The notes: a model not told the origin generated them from the letters alone. A stretch of DNA of 8,200 bases from Chloroflexota bacterium (GCA_019240175.1 JAFAYS010000303.1:1-8200), one strand, 5' to 3'. Positions 1 through 6,040 are shown, counted from the first letter of the stretch. Made by a program: numbers and translations.

Positions 1-993
1 ATCGGCCAACGTTTCCAGCACGGTCTCAGATTGCTCGTCGGCGTTGCGATGCGTAATATCGAGCACATGCAGCAGAATATCTGCCTCCTGGATCTCTTCC
101 AGCGTCGCGCGAAACGCCGCCACCAATGAGGTCGGCAGCCGCTGGATAAAGCCCACGGTGTCGGTCAGCAAGATCTGGCGACCGCCTGGCAGCGTCACCT
201 GGCGCGTGGTCGGATCGAGCGTGGCGAAAAGCTGATTCTCGGCACGCACGCCCGCGCCCGAAAGCGCGTTGAGCAGCGTGGACTTGCCCGCATTGGTGTA
301 GCCCACCAGCGAGACCACCGGAATTCCGCTCTGGCGGCGGCGCTGGCGGTAGCGCTCACGGTGCCGGCGCACCTCTTCGATCTGCTCCTTCAAAAACGCG
401 ATGCGCCGCCCGACCAGCCGACGGTCGGTCTCCAGCTGCGTTTCGCCAGGACCGCGCACACCTACCGCCGAGCCGCCCGCCGCACCCTGGGCCGTTTGCC
501 GCGAAAGATGGCCCCACTGGCCACGCAGGCGCGGTAGCAGATATTCGTGCTGCGCCAGCTCAACTTGTAGGCGGCCCTCGCGCGTCTGGGCATGCTGCGC
601 GAAAATATCCAGAATCAGCTGCGTCCGATCGATCACCCGTGTTTGCAGTGTTTCTTCAAGATTGCGCGTCTGCGAGCCCGTCAGCTCATCGTCGAAGACA
701 ACGACATCGTAGCGCAGCTCGCCCCTGAGATCCGCGATCTCCTGGACTTTGCCGGGGCCGATATAGTGCTTGGGATACGGCTTGCTCAGCTTTTGGTACG
801 TCGTGCCGACAACCTCAAGTCCGGCGGTGTCCGACAGCAGCGCTAGCTCGCTCAGCGAATCCTGAGCCGTCCATGAGCTGTGATCGGCAAAGACTTCCAT
901 GCCAACTAAAAAAGCACGTGGCGCATCTGGCGTGGTTTTATGCATACGTCGTCGCACCTGTGTATCGTCATTTTGTCTAACCTGGTCATCCAT
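1..993 (-). CDS. hflX: Ribosome-associated GTPase HflX (C-terminal part missing at window edge)
   Basis: GTPase of the Obg-HflX superfamily. In studied bacteria HflX binds the 50S subunit and splits stalled or stress-arrested ribosomes; it is cytoplasmic. The 331 codons present show the HflX N-terminal domain (roughly residues 25-150), the family signature RGPGETQLETDRR at 180-192, a basic helical linker, then the G domain with the P-loop GYTNAGKST at 231-239 (Lys237, Ser238) and the G3 motif DTVGF at 278-282. The reading frame is still open at base 1, around VLDITHRNADEQSE, so the G4 NKxD motif and C-terminal domain lie outside the window. The ATG at 991-993 was chosen because GAGGAG lies 6 bases upstream (1000-1005). 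A TATAAT box at 1014-1019 is the likely promoter. The gene is divergent from the GNAT gene. Identity is seen directly from motifs; the ribosome-splitting role is known from the family. Confidence 0.96.
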   Translation of the reverse strand, partial: MDDQVRQNDDTQVRRRMHKTTPDAPRAFLVGMEVFADHSSWTAQDSLSELALLSDTAGLEVVGTTYQKLSKPYPKHYIGPGKVQEIADLRGELRYDVVVFDDELTGSQTRNLEETLQTRVIDRTQLILDIFAQHAQTREGRLQVELAQHEYLLPRLRGQWGHLSRQTAQGAAGGSAVGVRGPGETQLETDRRLVGRRIAFLKEQIEEVRRHRERYRQRRRQSGIPVVSLVGYTNAGKSTLLNALSGAGVRAENQLFATLDPTTRQVTLPGGRQILLTDTVGFIQRLPTSLVAAFRATLEEIQEADILLHVLDITHRNADEQSETVLETLAD

Positions 994-1013
994 AGCGATC
1001 TCCTCGTCTGGCT

Positions 1014-1019
1014 ATTATA
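1014..1019 (-). promoter_or_regulatory. Probable -10 box of hflX
   Basis: On the minus strand this reads TATAAT, a perfect sigma-70 -10 hexamer, 20 bases before the hflX ATG. The expected start of transcription, near 1007, would leave a leader of about 14 bases, only just long enough for the GAGGAG ribosome site at 1000-1005. No TTGACA-like -35 hexamer is found at 16-18 bases spacing; that place is occupied by the TCGCGA dyad (1027-1041). The promoter may therefore depend on an activator, or on -10 contacts alone. Confidence 0.6.
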
Positions 1020-1026
1020 CAGAAAG

Positions 1027-1041
1027 TCGCGAATATCGCGA
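1027..1041. promoter_or_regulatory. TCGCGA-ATA-TCGCGA dyad, possible operator
   Basis: Two copies of the self-complementary hexamer TCGCGA separated by ATA form a 15-base near-palindrome. It lies just upstream of the hflX -10 box, across the position where a -35 box would be. This is a typical place for a regulator site, but no regulator gene is in the window and the hexamer may simply be over-represented in a GC-rich genome. The dyad is seen directly; the operator role is inference. Confidence 0.35.
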
Positions 1042-1050
1042 TCAGCGAGA

Positions 1051-1131
1051 GAACAAAGGATCAAAGGAACAAAAGAACAAAAAGTAGAGTGGTGAAATGC
1101 TTTGTTCGCTTGTTCGCTTGTTCGTTTGTTC
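1051..1131. repeat. Two facing arrays of an 8-base repeat (GAACAAnn x4 / TTGTTCnn x4)
   Basis: The left array has GAACAA at 1051, 1067 and 1075 and the variant GATCAA at 1059, each exactly 8 bases apart. The right array has TTGTTC at 1102, 1110, 1118 and 1126, again exactly 8 bases apart. The arrays are inverted relative to each other, so they could fold into a stem of four 6-bp helices (one mismatch) separated by mostly unpaired 2x2 steps, around a loop of about 21 bases. There is no coding signal: the TTG-initiated reading frame through the right array only extends the GNAT gene upstream. Function unknown; replication slippage, a structured 5' leader or a DNA-binding array are all possible. 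Confidence 0.8.
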
Positions 1132-1172
1132 CTTCGTCTATGCTGCTATGCTATGCTGTTGGCGTATCGTTG

Positions 1173-1179
1173 TGAGGAA
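1173..1179 (+). promoter_or_regulatory. Ribosome binding site fixing the GNAT start
   Basis: TGAGGAAG just before the ATG at 1183 is a good Shine-Dalgarno sequence. The VOC gene has the same layout (GAGGAAG two bases before its ATG). It favours Met at 1183 over the TTG at 1102, whose extra 27 codons would lie inside the repeat array and have no ribosome site. Confidence 0.6.
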
Positions 1180-1182
1180 GCG

Positions 1183-1785
1183 ATGATTGAAGCAACAGGT
1201 GCGGCGGCGGGTGTGCCCTACCCGCTGGGCCACGGCCAGGTTGGTGTTACCACGCGGCACAACCAGTGCGTGTGCATCCGGCACATTGTCAAGCGCGACG
1301 CCGAGCTGCTGGTCGATCTGTTTCATAATCTGTCGGAGCGGACCAAATGGCTGCGTTTTTTCTCGCCGGTGGGCATTCCCGCGCACAAGCTGTGGGACGA
1401 GGCAACGCGACTCTCAGATATCGATCCGCGCATCCAGGCCGCGCTGATCGCCACGATTCAGCGGGATGATCGCGAGCAGCCGGTCGCCGTGGCGCGCATG
1501 ATTCGCAGTACGCCGCTGTCGGATACTGCCGAGGTTGCGATCGTGGTGCGCGACGATTTTCAGCGTGAGGGCATCGGGCGCACGATCTTTGATCTGCTGG
1601 TGCAAGTTGCGCTGGTGCAGGGTATCAAGCAGCTTTACGCGATCACACTGCCCGAGAATCAAGGTATGCAGCGGCTGGCGCGTGGTGTGGGTCTGCCGGT
1701 CAGTGTGCGGGTGCAAGCGGGCGAGATGACGATCACGATCTATCTACAAGATCCGGCGGCAAAAGACGAGCGCCGCTGGGAGTGA
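1183..1785 (+). CDS. GNAT family N-acetyltransferase
   Basis: A 200-residue acetyltransferase expected to move the acetyl group of acetyl-CoA to an amine; the acceptor is not known. It has the N-terminal GNAT part with VKRDAELLVDLFHNLSERTK and WLRFFSP (about 37-62), a pattern seen in acetyltransferases related to the catalytic domain of bacterial protein acetyltransferases. The acetyl-CoA motif A is VVRDDFQREGIGRTIFDLL (121-139), with Q-R-E-G-I-G (127-132) matching the Q/RxxGxG/A pyrophosphate-binding loop. Asn159 and Met162 in PENQGM fit motif B. No effector, CoA-ligase or cyclic-nucleotide domain is attached. The start at 1183 rests on a ribosome site and avoids the repeat region. The gene is divergent from hflX and convergent with the sulfite-oxidase-like gene, so it is probably transcribed alone. 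No clear promoter was found. The fold is secure, the substrate is unknown. Confidence 0.85.
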   Translation: MIEATGAAAGVPYPLGHGQVGVTTRHNQCVCIRHIVKRDAELLVDLFHNLSERTKWLRFFSPVGIPAHKLWDEATRLSDIDPRIQAALIATIQRDDREQPVAVARMIRSTPLSDTAEVAIVVRDDFQREGIGRTIFDLLVQVALVQGIKQLYAITLPENQGMQRLARGVGLPVSVRVQAGEMTITIYLQDPAAKDERRWE

Positions 1786-1794
1786 AGCGGCGCT
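1769..1794. terminator. Hairpin between convergent genes, likely bidirectional terminator
   Basis: AGCGCCGCT (1769-1777) and AGCGGCGCT (1786-1794) form a perfect 9-bp GC-rich stem with an 8-base loop. The loop contains the TGA stop codon of the GNAT gene (1783-1785), so the left arm is coding. On the minus strand the stem is followed by CGTCTTTT, a short U-run, 8 bases after the stop of the sulfite-oxidase-like gene. On the plus strand no U-run follows. It therefore looks better as a terminator for the minus-strand gene. Confidence 0.6.
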
Positions 1795-1801
1795 CTGACA
1801 T

Positions 1802-2425
1802 CTAGTAGTCGTCTTCGGAGTAGCGCTCTTCCTGCCAGGGATCGGCGTGATTGTTGTAGCCGTAGCGCTCCCAGAAGCCTAGCTGATCCTCGCTCAAAAA
1901 CTCGATGCCGCGCAGCCACTTGGCCGACTTCCAAAAATATTTCTTGGGCACCAGCGCGCGCAGCGGAAAGCCATGCTCAGGATCGAGCTCTTTGCCCTCG
2001 AAGAGATAGGCCAGCATCGCGTCGTCTTCGAGCATGATCTCTAGCGGCACGTTGGCGGTAAAGCCGTGCTCGCAGTGCCACAGAATAAACTTGGCGCTGG
2101 GCTTGAGCGCTGGAATATGGTTCAGAAATTCTTTGAACTGCACGCCGGTCCAGTGTGTGTCGAGTTTGCTCCAGCGTGTGACGCAGTGAATGTCGGTCTC
2201 GATCGTCGTGGTGGGCAGGTTGCGGAAATCTTTGAACGAAAACTGCTTCGGCTCTTCGATCTCGCCCCACACGCGCAGATCCCAGGCTTCTTCCAGCTTC
2301 TTGTAGGTCGGCACCGAGCCGTAGTGCAGCACCGGGAATTTTTCGGTGACATACTGACCAGGCGGCACACGCTCGGCCATGCCCGGCGGCGTGCGGTCAA
2401 AGGTTTTGCGGAAACGGTCAAACAT
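1802..2425 (-). CDS. Sulfite-oxidase-like molybdopterin oxidoreductase
   Basis: A 207-residue protein consisting almost only of the Mo-pterin binding domain of the sulfite oxidase family (COG2041 type). Cys81 in ETDIHCVTRWSKLDTHW is the expected molybdenum ligand. Other family stretches are the entry VWGEIEEPKQFSFKDF (52-67), the HGFPLRALVP block (151-160), the KSAKWLRGIEF block (166-176) and the end GFWERYGYNNHADPWQEER (183-201). There is no Tat or other signal peptide, no membrane segment, no heme domain and no C-terminal dimer domain, so a cytoplasmic enzyme is expected. Its substrate and redox partner are unknown, and the family name does not prove sulfite oxidation. The start is supported by GAGGAG at 2432-2437, 6 bases before the ATG. 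It follows the aldehyde dehydrogenase by 94 bases on the same strand and may be partly co-transcribed. Confidence 0.9.
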   Translation of the reverse strand: MFDRFRKTFDRTPPGMAERVPPGQYVTEKFPVLHYGSVPTYKKLEEAWDLRVWGEIEEPKQFSFKDFRNLPTTTIETDIHCVTRWSKLDTHWTGVQFKEFLNHIPALKPSAKFILWHCEHGFTANVPLEIMLEDDAMLAYLFEGKELDPEHGFPLRALVPKKYFWKSAKWLRGIEFLSEDQLGFWERYGYNNHADPWQEERYSEDDY

Positions 2426-2460
2426 ATATCGCTCCTCAATCAGGCGATCATTCTTTTCTA

Positions 2461-2466
2461 ATCATA
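2461..2466 (-). promoter_or_regulatory. Possible -10 box for the sulfite-oxidase-like gene
   Basis: On the minus strand this reads TATGAT (5 of 6 to TATAAT), about 36 bases before the ATG at 2425, in the AT-richer part of the 94-base gap after the aldehyde dehydrogenase. No matching -35 hexamer is visible at the right spacing, so this is a weak call. It leaves open whether the gene is separately transcribed or belongs to the upstream operon. Confidence 0.3.
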
Positions 2467-2519
2467 CGCCTTTTCTGAATCTGGTGTAGGGCCAGCGTAC
2501 AGCAAGGACTATTCCAGAG

Positions 2520-4106
2520 CTAGCGCAGCAGCGCGCGGAGCATGCCACGTAGCTTGGCGCGTGGCCCTGCCTCGTGCAGCAGCGCGATTCCCACGTCGAG
2601 CAGCCGCTGGACGAGCGGCGTGTAGGGAAACCACCAGATGCGCGGTCCTGGCCGGCTGCGCGCGATTACTTTGACATCGGCCAGCGCGTGCAAGCCCCAG
2701 CGACCGTGCGTGCGTCCGAAGCCGCTTTCTTTGACGCCGCCCCAGGGAATCGTCGGATCGGCGTAGTAGACCGGGCCGTCGTTGATCCAGACCATGCCCG
2801 ACTCAAGCTGCCGCGCCAGAACTGCGCCCGCATCCACATCGTGAGTCCAGACGCTCATCGCCAGACCGAGCGGCAAACTGTTGGCCTGATCGATCGCCTC
2901 GGCGTCGTCCGCGACCGGCATGATTGCCAGCAGCGGGCCAAAGGTCTCGTCGCGCATGACCGTCATCTGAGGCGAAACATTGGTCAGCACCGTCGGCTCG
3001 ATTGCCGTGCCGGCCTGCCCGTTCCCGCAGCTCCCGCCGACCAGCACCGTCGCGCCATTGGCGACGGCGTCCGCGATCTGGCTCTTGACGCGCTCGGTCG
3101 CCGCCGGGTTGATCAGCGGCCCGACATCGTAGCCGCGCTGGTGCTCGGTGTGCCGCCGCAGCTTGCGCGTTTCCTGCGCGACGGCCACGACAAATGGCTG
3201 TGCGATGCGTTGGTTGACATAAACGCGCTGTGTAGCCACGCAGACCTGGCCGTTGTTGACAAAGCGCGACCAGACCACGCCGCGCGCCGCCAGCTGTGGA
3301 TCGGCATCTGCGCGCACGATCGCCGCGCCGACTCCGCCCAATTCCAGAACGCAGGGACACAGCCGCTGCGCGCAGGCGACCGCAACTTTCTTGCCGGTCG
3401 CGACGCTGCCGGTGAAGACGATCCGCTGTGTGCCGGGATGTGATGCCAGCGCCGCGCCGGTCGCGCCCGCTCCGGCCACGACATTAACCACGCCCGGCGG
3501 CAGCTCGGCTGCGGCACACAGCTGCGCGATCGCGTGGCCGATCAGCGGCGTCCACTCGGAGGGCTTGAGCACCACGGTGTTGCCGACAATCAGCGCCGCT
3601 GCCACCTGGCTCAGCGGAATCGCCAGCGGCACGTTCCACGGCGCGATAATCCCGATCACGCCCGCCGGCTCGTAGACCACGTCGGCGCGATGCCCGATCA
3701 GCAAACGCTGCTGAAGCTTCAGTCGCTCGGGCGCTAGCTCGCGTGTGCCATGCTTGATGTAGTAGGCCAGCGAATCCAGCGAGACCAGCACATCGGCGGA
3801 GAGCGCCTCCATCACAGGCTTGCCGTTCTCGCGGCTGATCAGATCCGCGATCTCGTCGCGGCGCTCGGCCAGCACACGGTGTAGCCGTCGCAGCGCTTGT
3901 TTACGCTCGGCCTCGCCAGCCGCACGCCAGCCGGGAAATGCCGCCCGCGCCGCTCGCACCGCTGCGTCGATCTCGGCTGCGTCGCCGGTACACACTTCGC
4001 CCAGGATTTCGCCGGTCGCGGGATTATGCGCGGTAAGCGTTTGATCGGTCGTGCGCCACTCGCCGCCGATCAGCAGCGGCTTTGCGGTTGTCATGCTTTG
4101 GGTCAT
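2520..4106 (-). CDS. NAD(P)-dependent aldehyde dehydrogenase with a C-terminal hydrophobic/basic tail
   Basis: A 528-residue aldehyde dehydrogenase superfamily enzyme, oxidising an aldehyde to the acid with NAD(P)+. All core features are visible: oxyanion Asn158 in APWNVP, cofactor-binding Lys181 in LKPSEW, the FTGSVATGK loop (231-239), general base Glu255 in LELGG, nucleophile Cys289 in NNGQVCVATQR, ETFGP (387-391) and PWGGVKESGFGR (454-465). Right after Glu255 the sequence is GGVGAA instead of the common GGK/N-S/D-P. About 40-50 residues extend beyond the usual end of this class, containing WWFPYTPLVQ (491-500) and a basic amphipathic stretch to the C-terminus, which could touch the membrane. 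The substrate cannot be read from sequence. The first ATG (4104-4106) is preferred to the in-frame ATG at codon 5 because AGAGGA lies 8 bases upstream. It starts 12 bases after the glycosyltransferase stop codon, so the two are almost surely co-transcribed. Confidence 0.93.
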   Translation of the reverse strand: MTQSMTTAKPLLIGGEWRTTDQTLTAHNPATGEILGEVCTGDAAEIDAAVRAARAAFPGWRAAGEAERKQALRRLHRVLAERRDEIADLISRENGKPVMEALSADVLVSLDSLAYYIKHGTRELAPERLKLQQRLLIGHRADVVYEPAGVIGIIAPWNVPLAIPLSQVAAALIVGNTVVLKPSEWTPLIGHAIAQLCAAAELPPGVVNVVAGAGATGAALASHPGTQRIVFTGSVATGKKVAVACAQRLCPCVLELGGVGAAIVRADADPQLAARGVVWSRFVNNGQVCVATQRVYVNQRIAQPFVVAVAQETRKLRRHTEHQRGYDVGPLINPAATERVKSQIADAVANGATVLVGGSCGNGQAGTAIEPTVLTNVSPQMTVMRDETFGPLLAIMPVADDAEAIDQANSLPLGLAMSVWTHDVDAGAVLARQLESGMVWINDGPVYYADPTIPWGGVKESGFGRTHGRWGLHALADVKVIARSRPGPRIWWFPYTPLVQRLLDVGIALLHEAGPRAKLRGMLRALLR

Positions 4107-4114
4107 GGATGCGA

Positions 4115-4121
4115 TCCTCTA
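4115..4121 (-). promoter_or_regulatory. Aldehyde dehydrogenase ribosome site overlapping the upstream stop codon
   Basis: On the minus strand TAGAGGA holds the TAG stop of the glycosyltransferase (4119-4121) and the Shine-Dalgarno AGAGGA of the aldehyde dehydrogenase (4115-4120). This arrangement suggests translational coupling, with ribosomes ending the first gene helping to start the second. It also decides the start at 4106. Confidence 0.65.
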
Positions 4122-5117
4122 GCTCGGGCGCTTGCCGCGACGCAGCCACAGGCCTACCGGATAGCCGATCATTTTGGCAACATCGCCGATCAGCCGGATC
4201 AGCGGCACGTAGGCGAAAGCCAACACTTTCTGGCTGAGCGGCAGTTGCTGCGCACGCTGCGGGAGACGACGGTAGGGCTTGTAGACGTGGTAGATCAAGC
4301 CGGGAATCAGCAGCAGCAAAGCGGATCGCCAGCGCCGGGCCGCCAGCAGCACGCCCAGCAATCCCACGTACGAGGCGTAGCGAATCAGATGCCGCTTCAA
4401 GAACAGATCGGCCACGCCGTCGCCGCGCGCGTAGGTGTAATACTGCCGGAAAAAGGCTCGTGGATGCTCGCGTGGGCGAAACTTGACCGCAGCGCGCGGC
4501 GCGAAGGTAAAGCGCAGGCCTTGCGCTTTGATCGCCAGGTCGAAGATCAGATCTTCGCAGGTGTCGGCCCATTCGGGGTAGCCGCCGACCGCTTCCCAGG
4601 CCGCTTTGGTGAAGGCCATCGAGTTGCCGCCCGGCAGAAACGTCGCCGGATCGATCTCCTCGGCATCGGGAAAATTGGTTGCGCCCAGCGCCAGCTCCCA
4701 GGTCGAGCGCGGTGCCGGCTCATAAAAGCCGCCGACCAGATCGGCCTCGTCCCGCTCCAGCGGCGCGACGATCTCCGCCAGCCAATTGGTCGGCAGCACC
4801 AGCCCGGCGTCGCACGAAGCGATGATCGGGCCGCGCGCGTGGCGAATAGCGTTGTTGCGCCCGGAGGGAATGTTGAAGCCGCCGCGCACCAGCTTGATCG
4901 GATGGCCAGCCGCGATGTAGCGCTCGACAATCGCCGGCGTGGCGTCGCTGCTGTGATTGTCGTTGATCACGATCTCGTCGGGTGGCCGCGTTTGCGCCAG
5001 CATTGAGTCCAGCAGCTCCGCGATGTTACCGGCCTCGTTCTTAACGGTCGCGATCAACGAGACGGCTGGCCGCTCGGTTTGCTCTGGTGACGAGGGCCGC
5101 AGCGCTGTGGTCGCCAT
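4119..5117 (-). CDS. Family 2 glycosyltransferase with C-terminal membrane segments
   Basis: A 332-residue GT-A fold glycosyltransferase (GT2), expected to move a sugar from a nucleotide-sugar to an unknown acceptor at the inner face of the membrane. The N-terminus has VSLIATVKNEAGNIAELLDS (19-38). NDNHSSDAT (52-60) stands for the DDGSTDGT block, keeping Asp53 and Asp58. The DxD position reads SCDAG (101-105), so only Asp103 is kept, a variant I know from other GT2 enzymes. FLPGGNSMAF (160-169) and CEDLIFDLAIKAQG (187-200) give the acceptor loop and the ED motif (Glu188, Asp189). RQYYTYARGDG (224-234) is in the Q/RxxRW region. Hydrophobic stretches at about 248-260, 264-278 and 297-320 suggest membrane insertion or association. 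It starts 3 bases after the mutM stop and lies directly before the aldehyde dehydrogenase, so it is the middle gene of an operon. The ribosome site is weak (GGAAGG inside the end of mutM), consistent with coupling. Confidence 0.9.
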   Translation of the reverse strand: MATTALRPSSPEQTERPAVSLIATVKNEAGNIAELLDSMLAQTRPPDEIVINDNHSSDATPAIVERYIAAGHPIKLVRGGFNIPSGRNNAIRHARGPIIASCDAGLVLPTNWLAEIVAPLERDEADLVGGFYEPAPRSTWELALGATNFPDAEEIDPATFLPGGNSMAFTKAAWEAVGGYPEWADTCEDLIFDLAIKAQGLRFTFAPRAAVKFRPREHPRAFFRQYYTYARGDGVADLFLKRHLIRYASYVGLLGVLLAARRWRSALLLLIPGLIYHVYKPYRRLPQRAQQLPLSQKVLAFAYVPLIRLIGDVAKMIGYPVGLWLRRGKRPS

Positions 5118-5120
5118 AGG

Positions 5121-5969
5121 CTAGGACTCGCCTTCCTGGCTGCTGCCAAGCGGCTGGCAGTAGGCGCAGATATGCGTCCCGCGCTGAACCACTACAATCT
5201 TCTCGATCGGTGAGCCACAGCGCAGGCAGGGCTGATTCGCGCGGTTATACACATTGAGATAGTTCTGGTTCGAGCCTTTGGCTCCCAGCGCGTCGCGGTA
5301 GTTGGAGAAAGTCGTGCCGCGCTTGTCGATGCCGCTGGCCAGCACCTCGCGAATCGCGGCGTAGAGCGCATCGATCTGCTCGTCGCTGATCATGCCGACC
5401 GTCGCCAGCGGGTGTAGCTGCGCCAGCCAGAGCGCCTCGTCGACGTAAATATTGCCCAGGCCGGCGATCACTGCTTGATCGAGCAGTAGCTGTTTGAGCC
5501 GTCCTTTGCGCCGGCGGATCAGCGCACGAAACGCCTCAGCCGTCAGCGTGTCGTCGAGTGGCTCGGGGCCAAGCTTGCGATCCAGCGCGGCCAGTCCTTC
5601 GCGATCCAGCAGCCACATGCGGCCAAACTTGCGCGTATCGCGGTAAAACATCTGCTGGCCTGTGTCGAGCCGCAGCACCACGTGCGTATGCTTGTCGGGC
5701 TCGGCTTCGGCCTCGACCACTGTGAGCTGGCCGGTCATGCGCAGATGCACCACCAGCGCCTCGTCCTGATCGAGATGGATGATCAAATATTTGGCGCGTC
5801 GATCGATCGCCACGATCTCGCGGTCTCGGAGTCGCGCGCTAAACTCCTCGGGCGACGGCTCAGCTATCGTGCTCGGCCAGGCGATGCGCGTGACCTCGAC
5901 AATTCGGTGGCCGATCAAGAATGGCTGGAGCGAGCGACGAACTGTTTCTACCTCAGGTAATTCTGGCAT
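5121..5969 (-). CDS. mutM: Formamidopyrimidine-DNA glycosylase (MutM/Fpg)
   Basis: A bifunctional base-excision repair enzyme that removes 8-oxoguanine and formamidopyrimidines and cuts at the abasic site. The 282-residue protein has the exact family N-terminus MPELPEVETVRRSL; Pro2 becomes the catalytic N-terminal amine and Glu3 is the acid. Lys60 (RRAKYLI), the intercalation triad Met78, Arg113 and Phe115 (LRMTGQL, DTRKFGR), Asn173 in GLGNIYVDEAL and the zinc finger Cys248, Cys251, Cys268, Cys271 around VQRGTHICAYC are all present. The frame is open 26 codons further upstream, but Pro2 must be exposed, so the start is 5967-5969. The ribosome site is weak (CCGAGAG). A sigma-70-like promoter sits at 6003-6032. 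It is the first gene of the run with the glycosyltransferase and aldehyde dehydrogenase. Length and motifs indicate an intact, functional enzyme. Confidence 0.97.
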   Translation of the reverse strand: MPELPEVETVRRSLQPFLIGHRIVEVTRIAWPSTIAEPSPEEFSARLRDREIVAIDRRAKYLIIHLDQDEALVVHLRMTGQLTVVEAEAEPDKHTHVVLRLDTGQQMFYRDTRKFGRMWLLDREGLAALDRKLGPEPLDDTLTAEAFRALIRRRKGRLKQLLLDQAVIAGLGNIYVDEALWLAQLHPLATVGMISDEQIDALYAAIREVLASGIDKRGTTFSNYRDALGAKGSNQNYLNVYNRANQPCLRCGSPIEKIVVVQRGTHICAYCQPLGSSQEGES

Positions 5970-6002
5970 ATACTCTCGGGTTAAAAAACTGCTTGCTCCT
6001 GC

Positions 6003-6032
6003 ATTGTGCCACGCTCCCCTGGCGAATGTCAA
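6003..6032 (-). promoter_or_regulatory. Promoter of the mutM operon
   Basis: On the minus strand TTGACA (6027-6032) is a perfect -35 hexamer, followed after 18 bases by CACAAT (6003-6008), 4 of 6 to the -10 consensus. The expected start near 5996 gives a leader of about 27 bases to the mutM ATG. It lies just downstream of the protease terminator, exactly where a promoter for the three-gene operon is needed. Confidence 0.6.
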
Positions 6033-6040
6033 AACGGTTA

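Noticed and set aside
1102..1182. Upstream TTG extension of the GNAT protein by 27 residues
   Set aside because: The added residues are encoded by the TTGTTC repeat array, have no family similarity, and there is no ribosome site before the TTG, whereas the ATG at 1183 has one.
2574..3443. 289-codon plus-strand open frame opposite the aldehyde dehydrogenase
   Set aside because: Same reason: antisense to catalytic motifs of a real enzyme and no recognisable domain or ribosome site.
3897..5006. 369-codon plus-strand open frame opposite the glycosyltransferase and the aldehyde dehydrogenase start
   Set aside because: It lies antisense to two genes with clear motifs, crosses their boundary, and its sequence is rich in Arg, Gln and His with no family pattern. 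Long antisense frames are common in GC-rich DNA.
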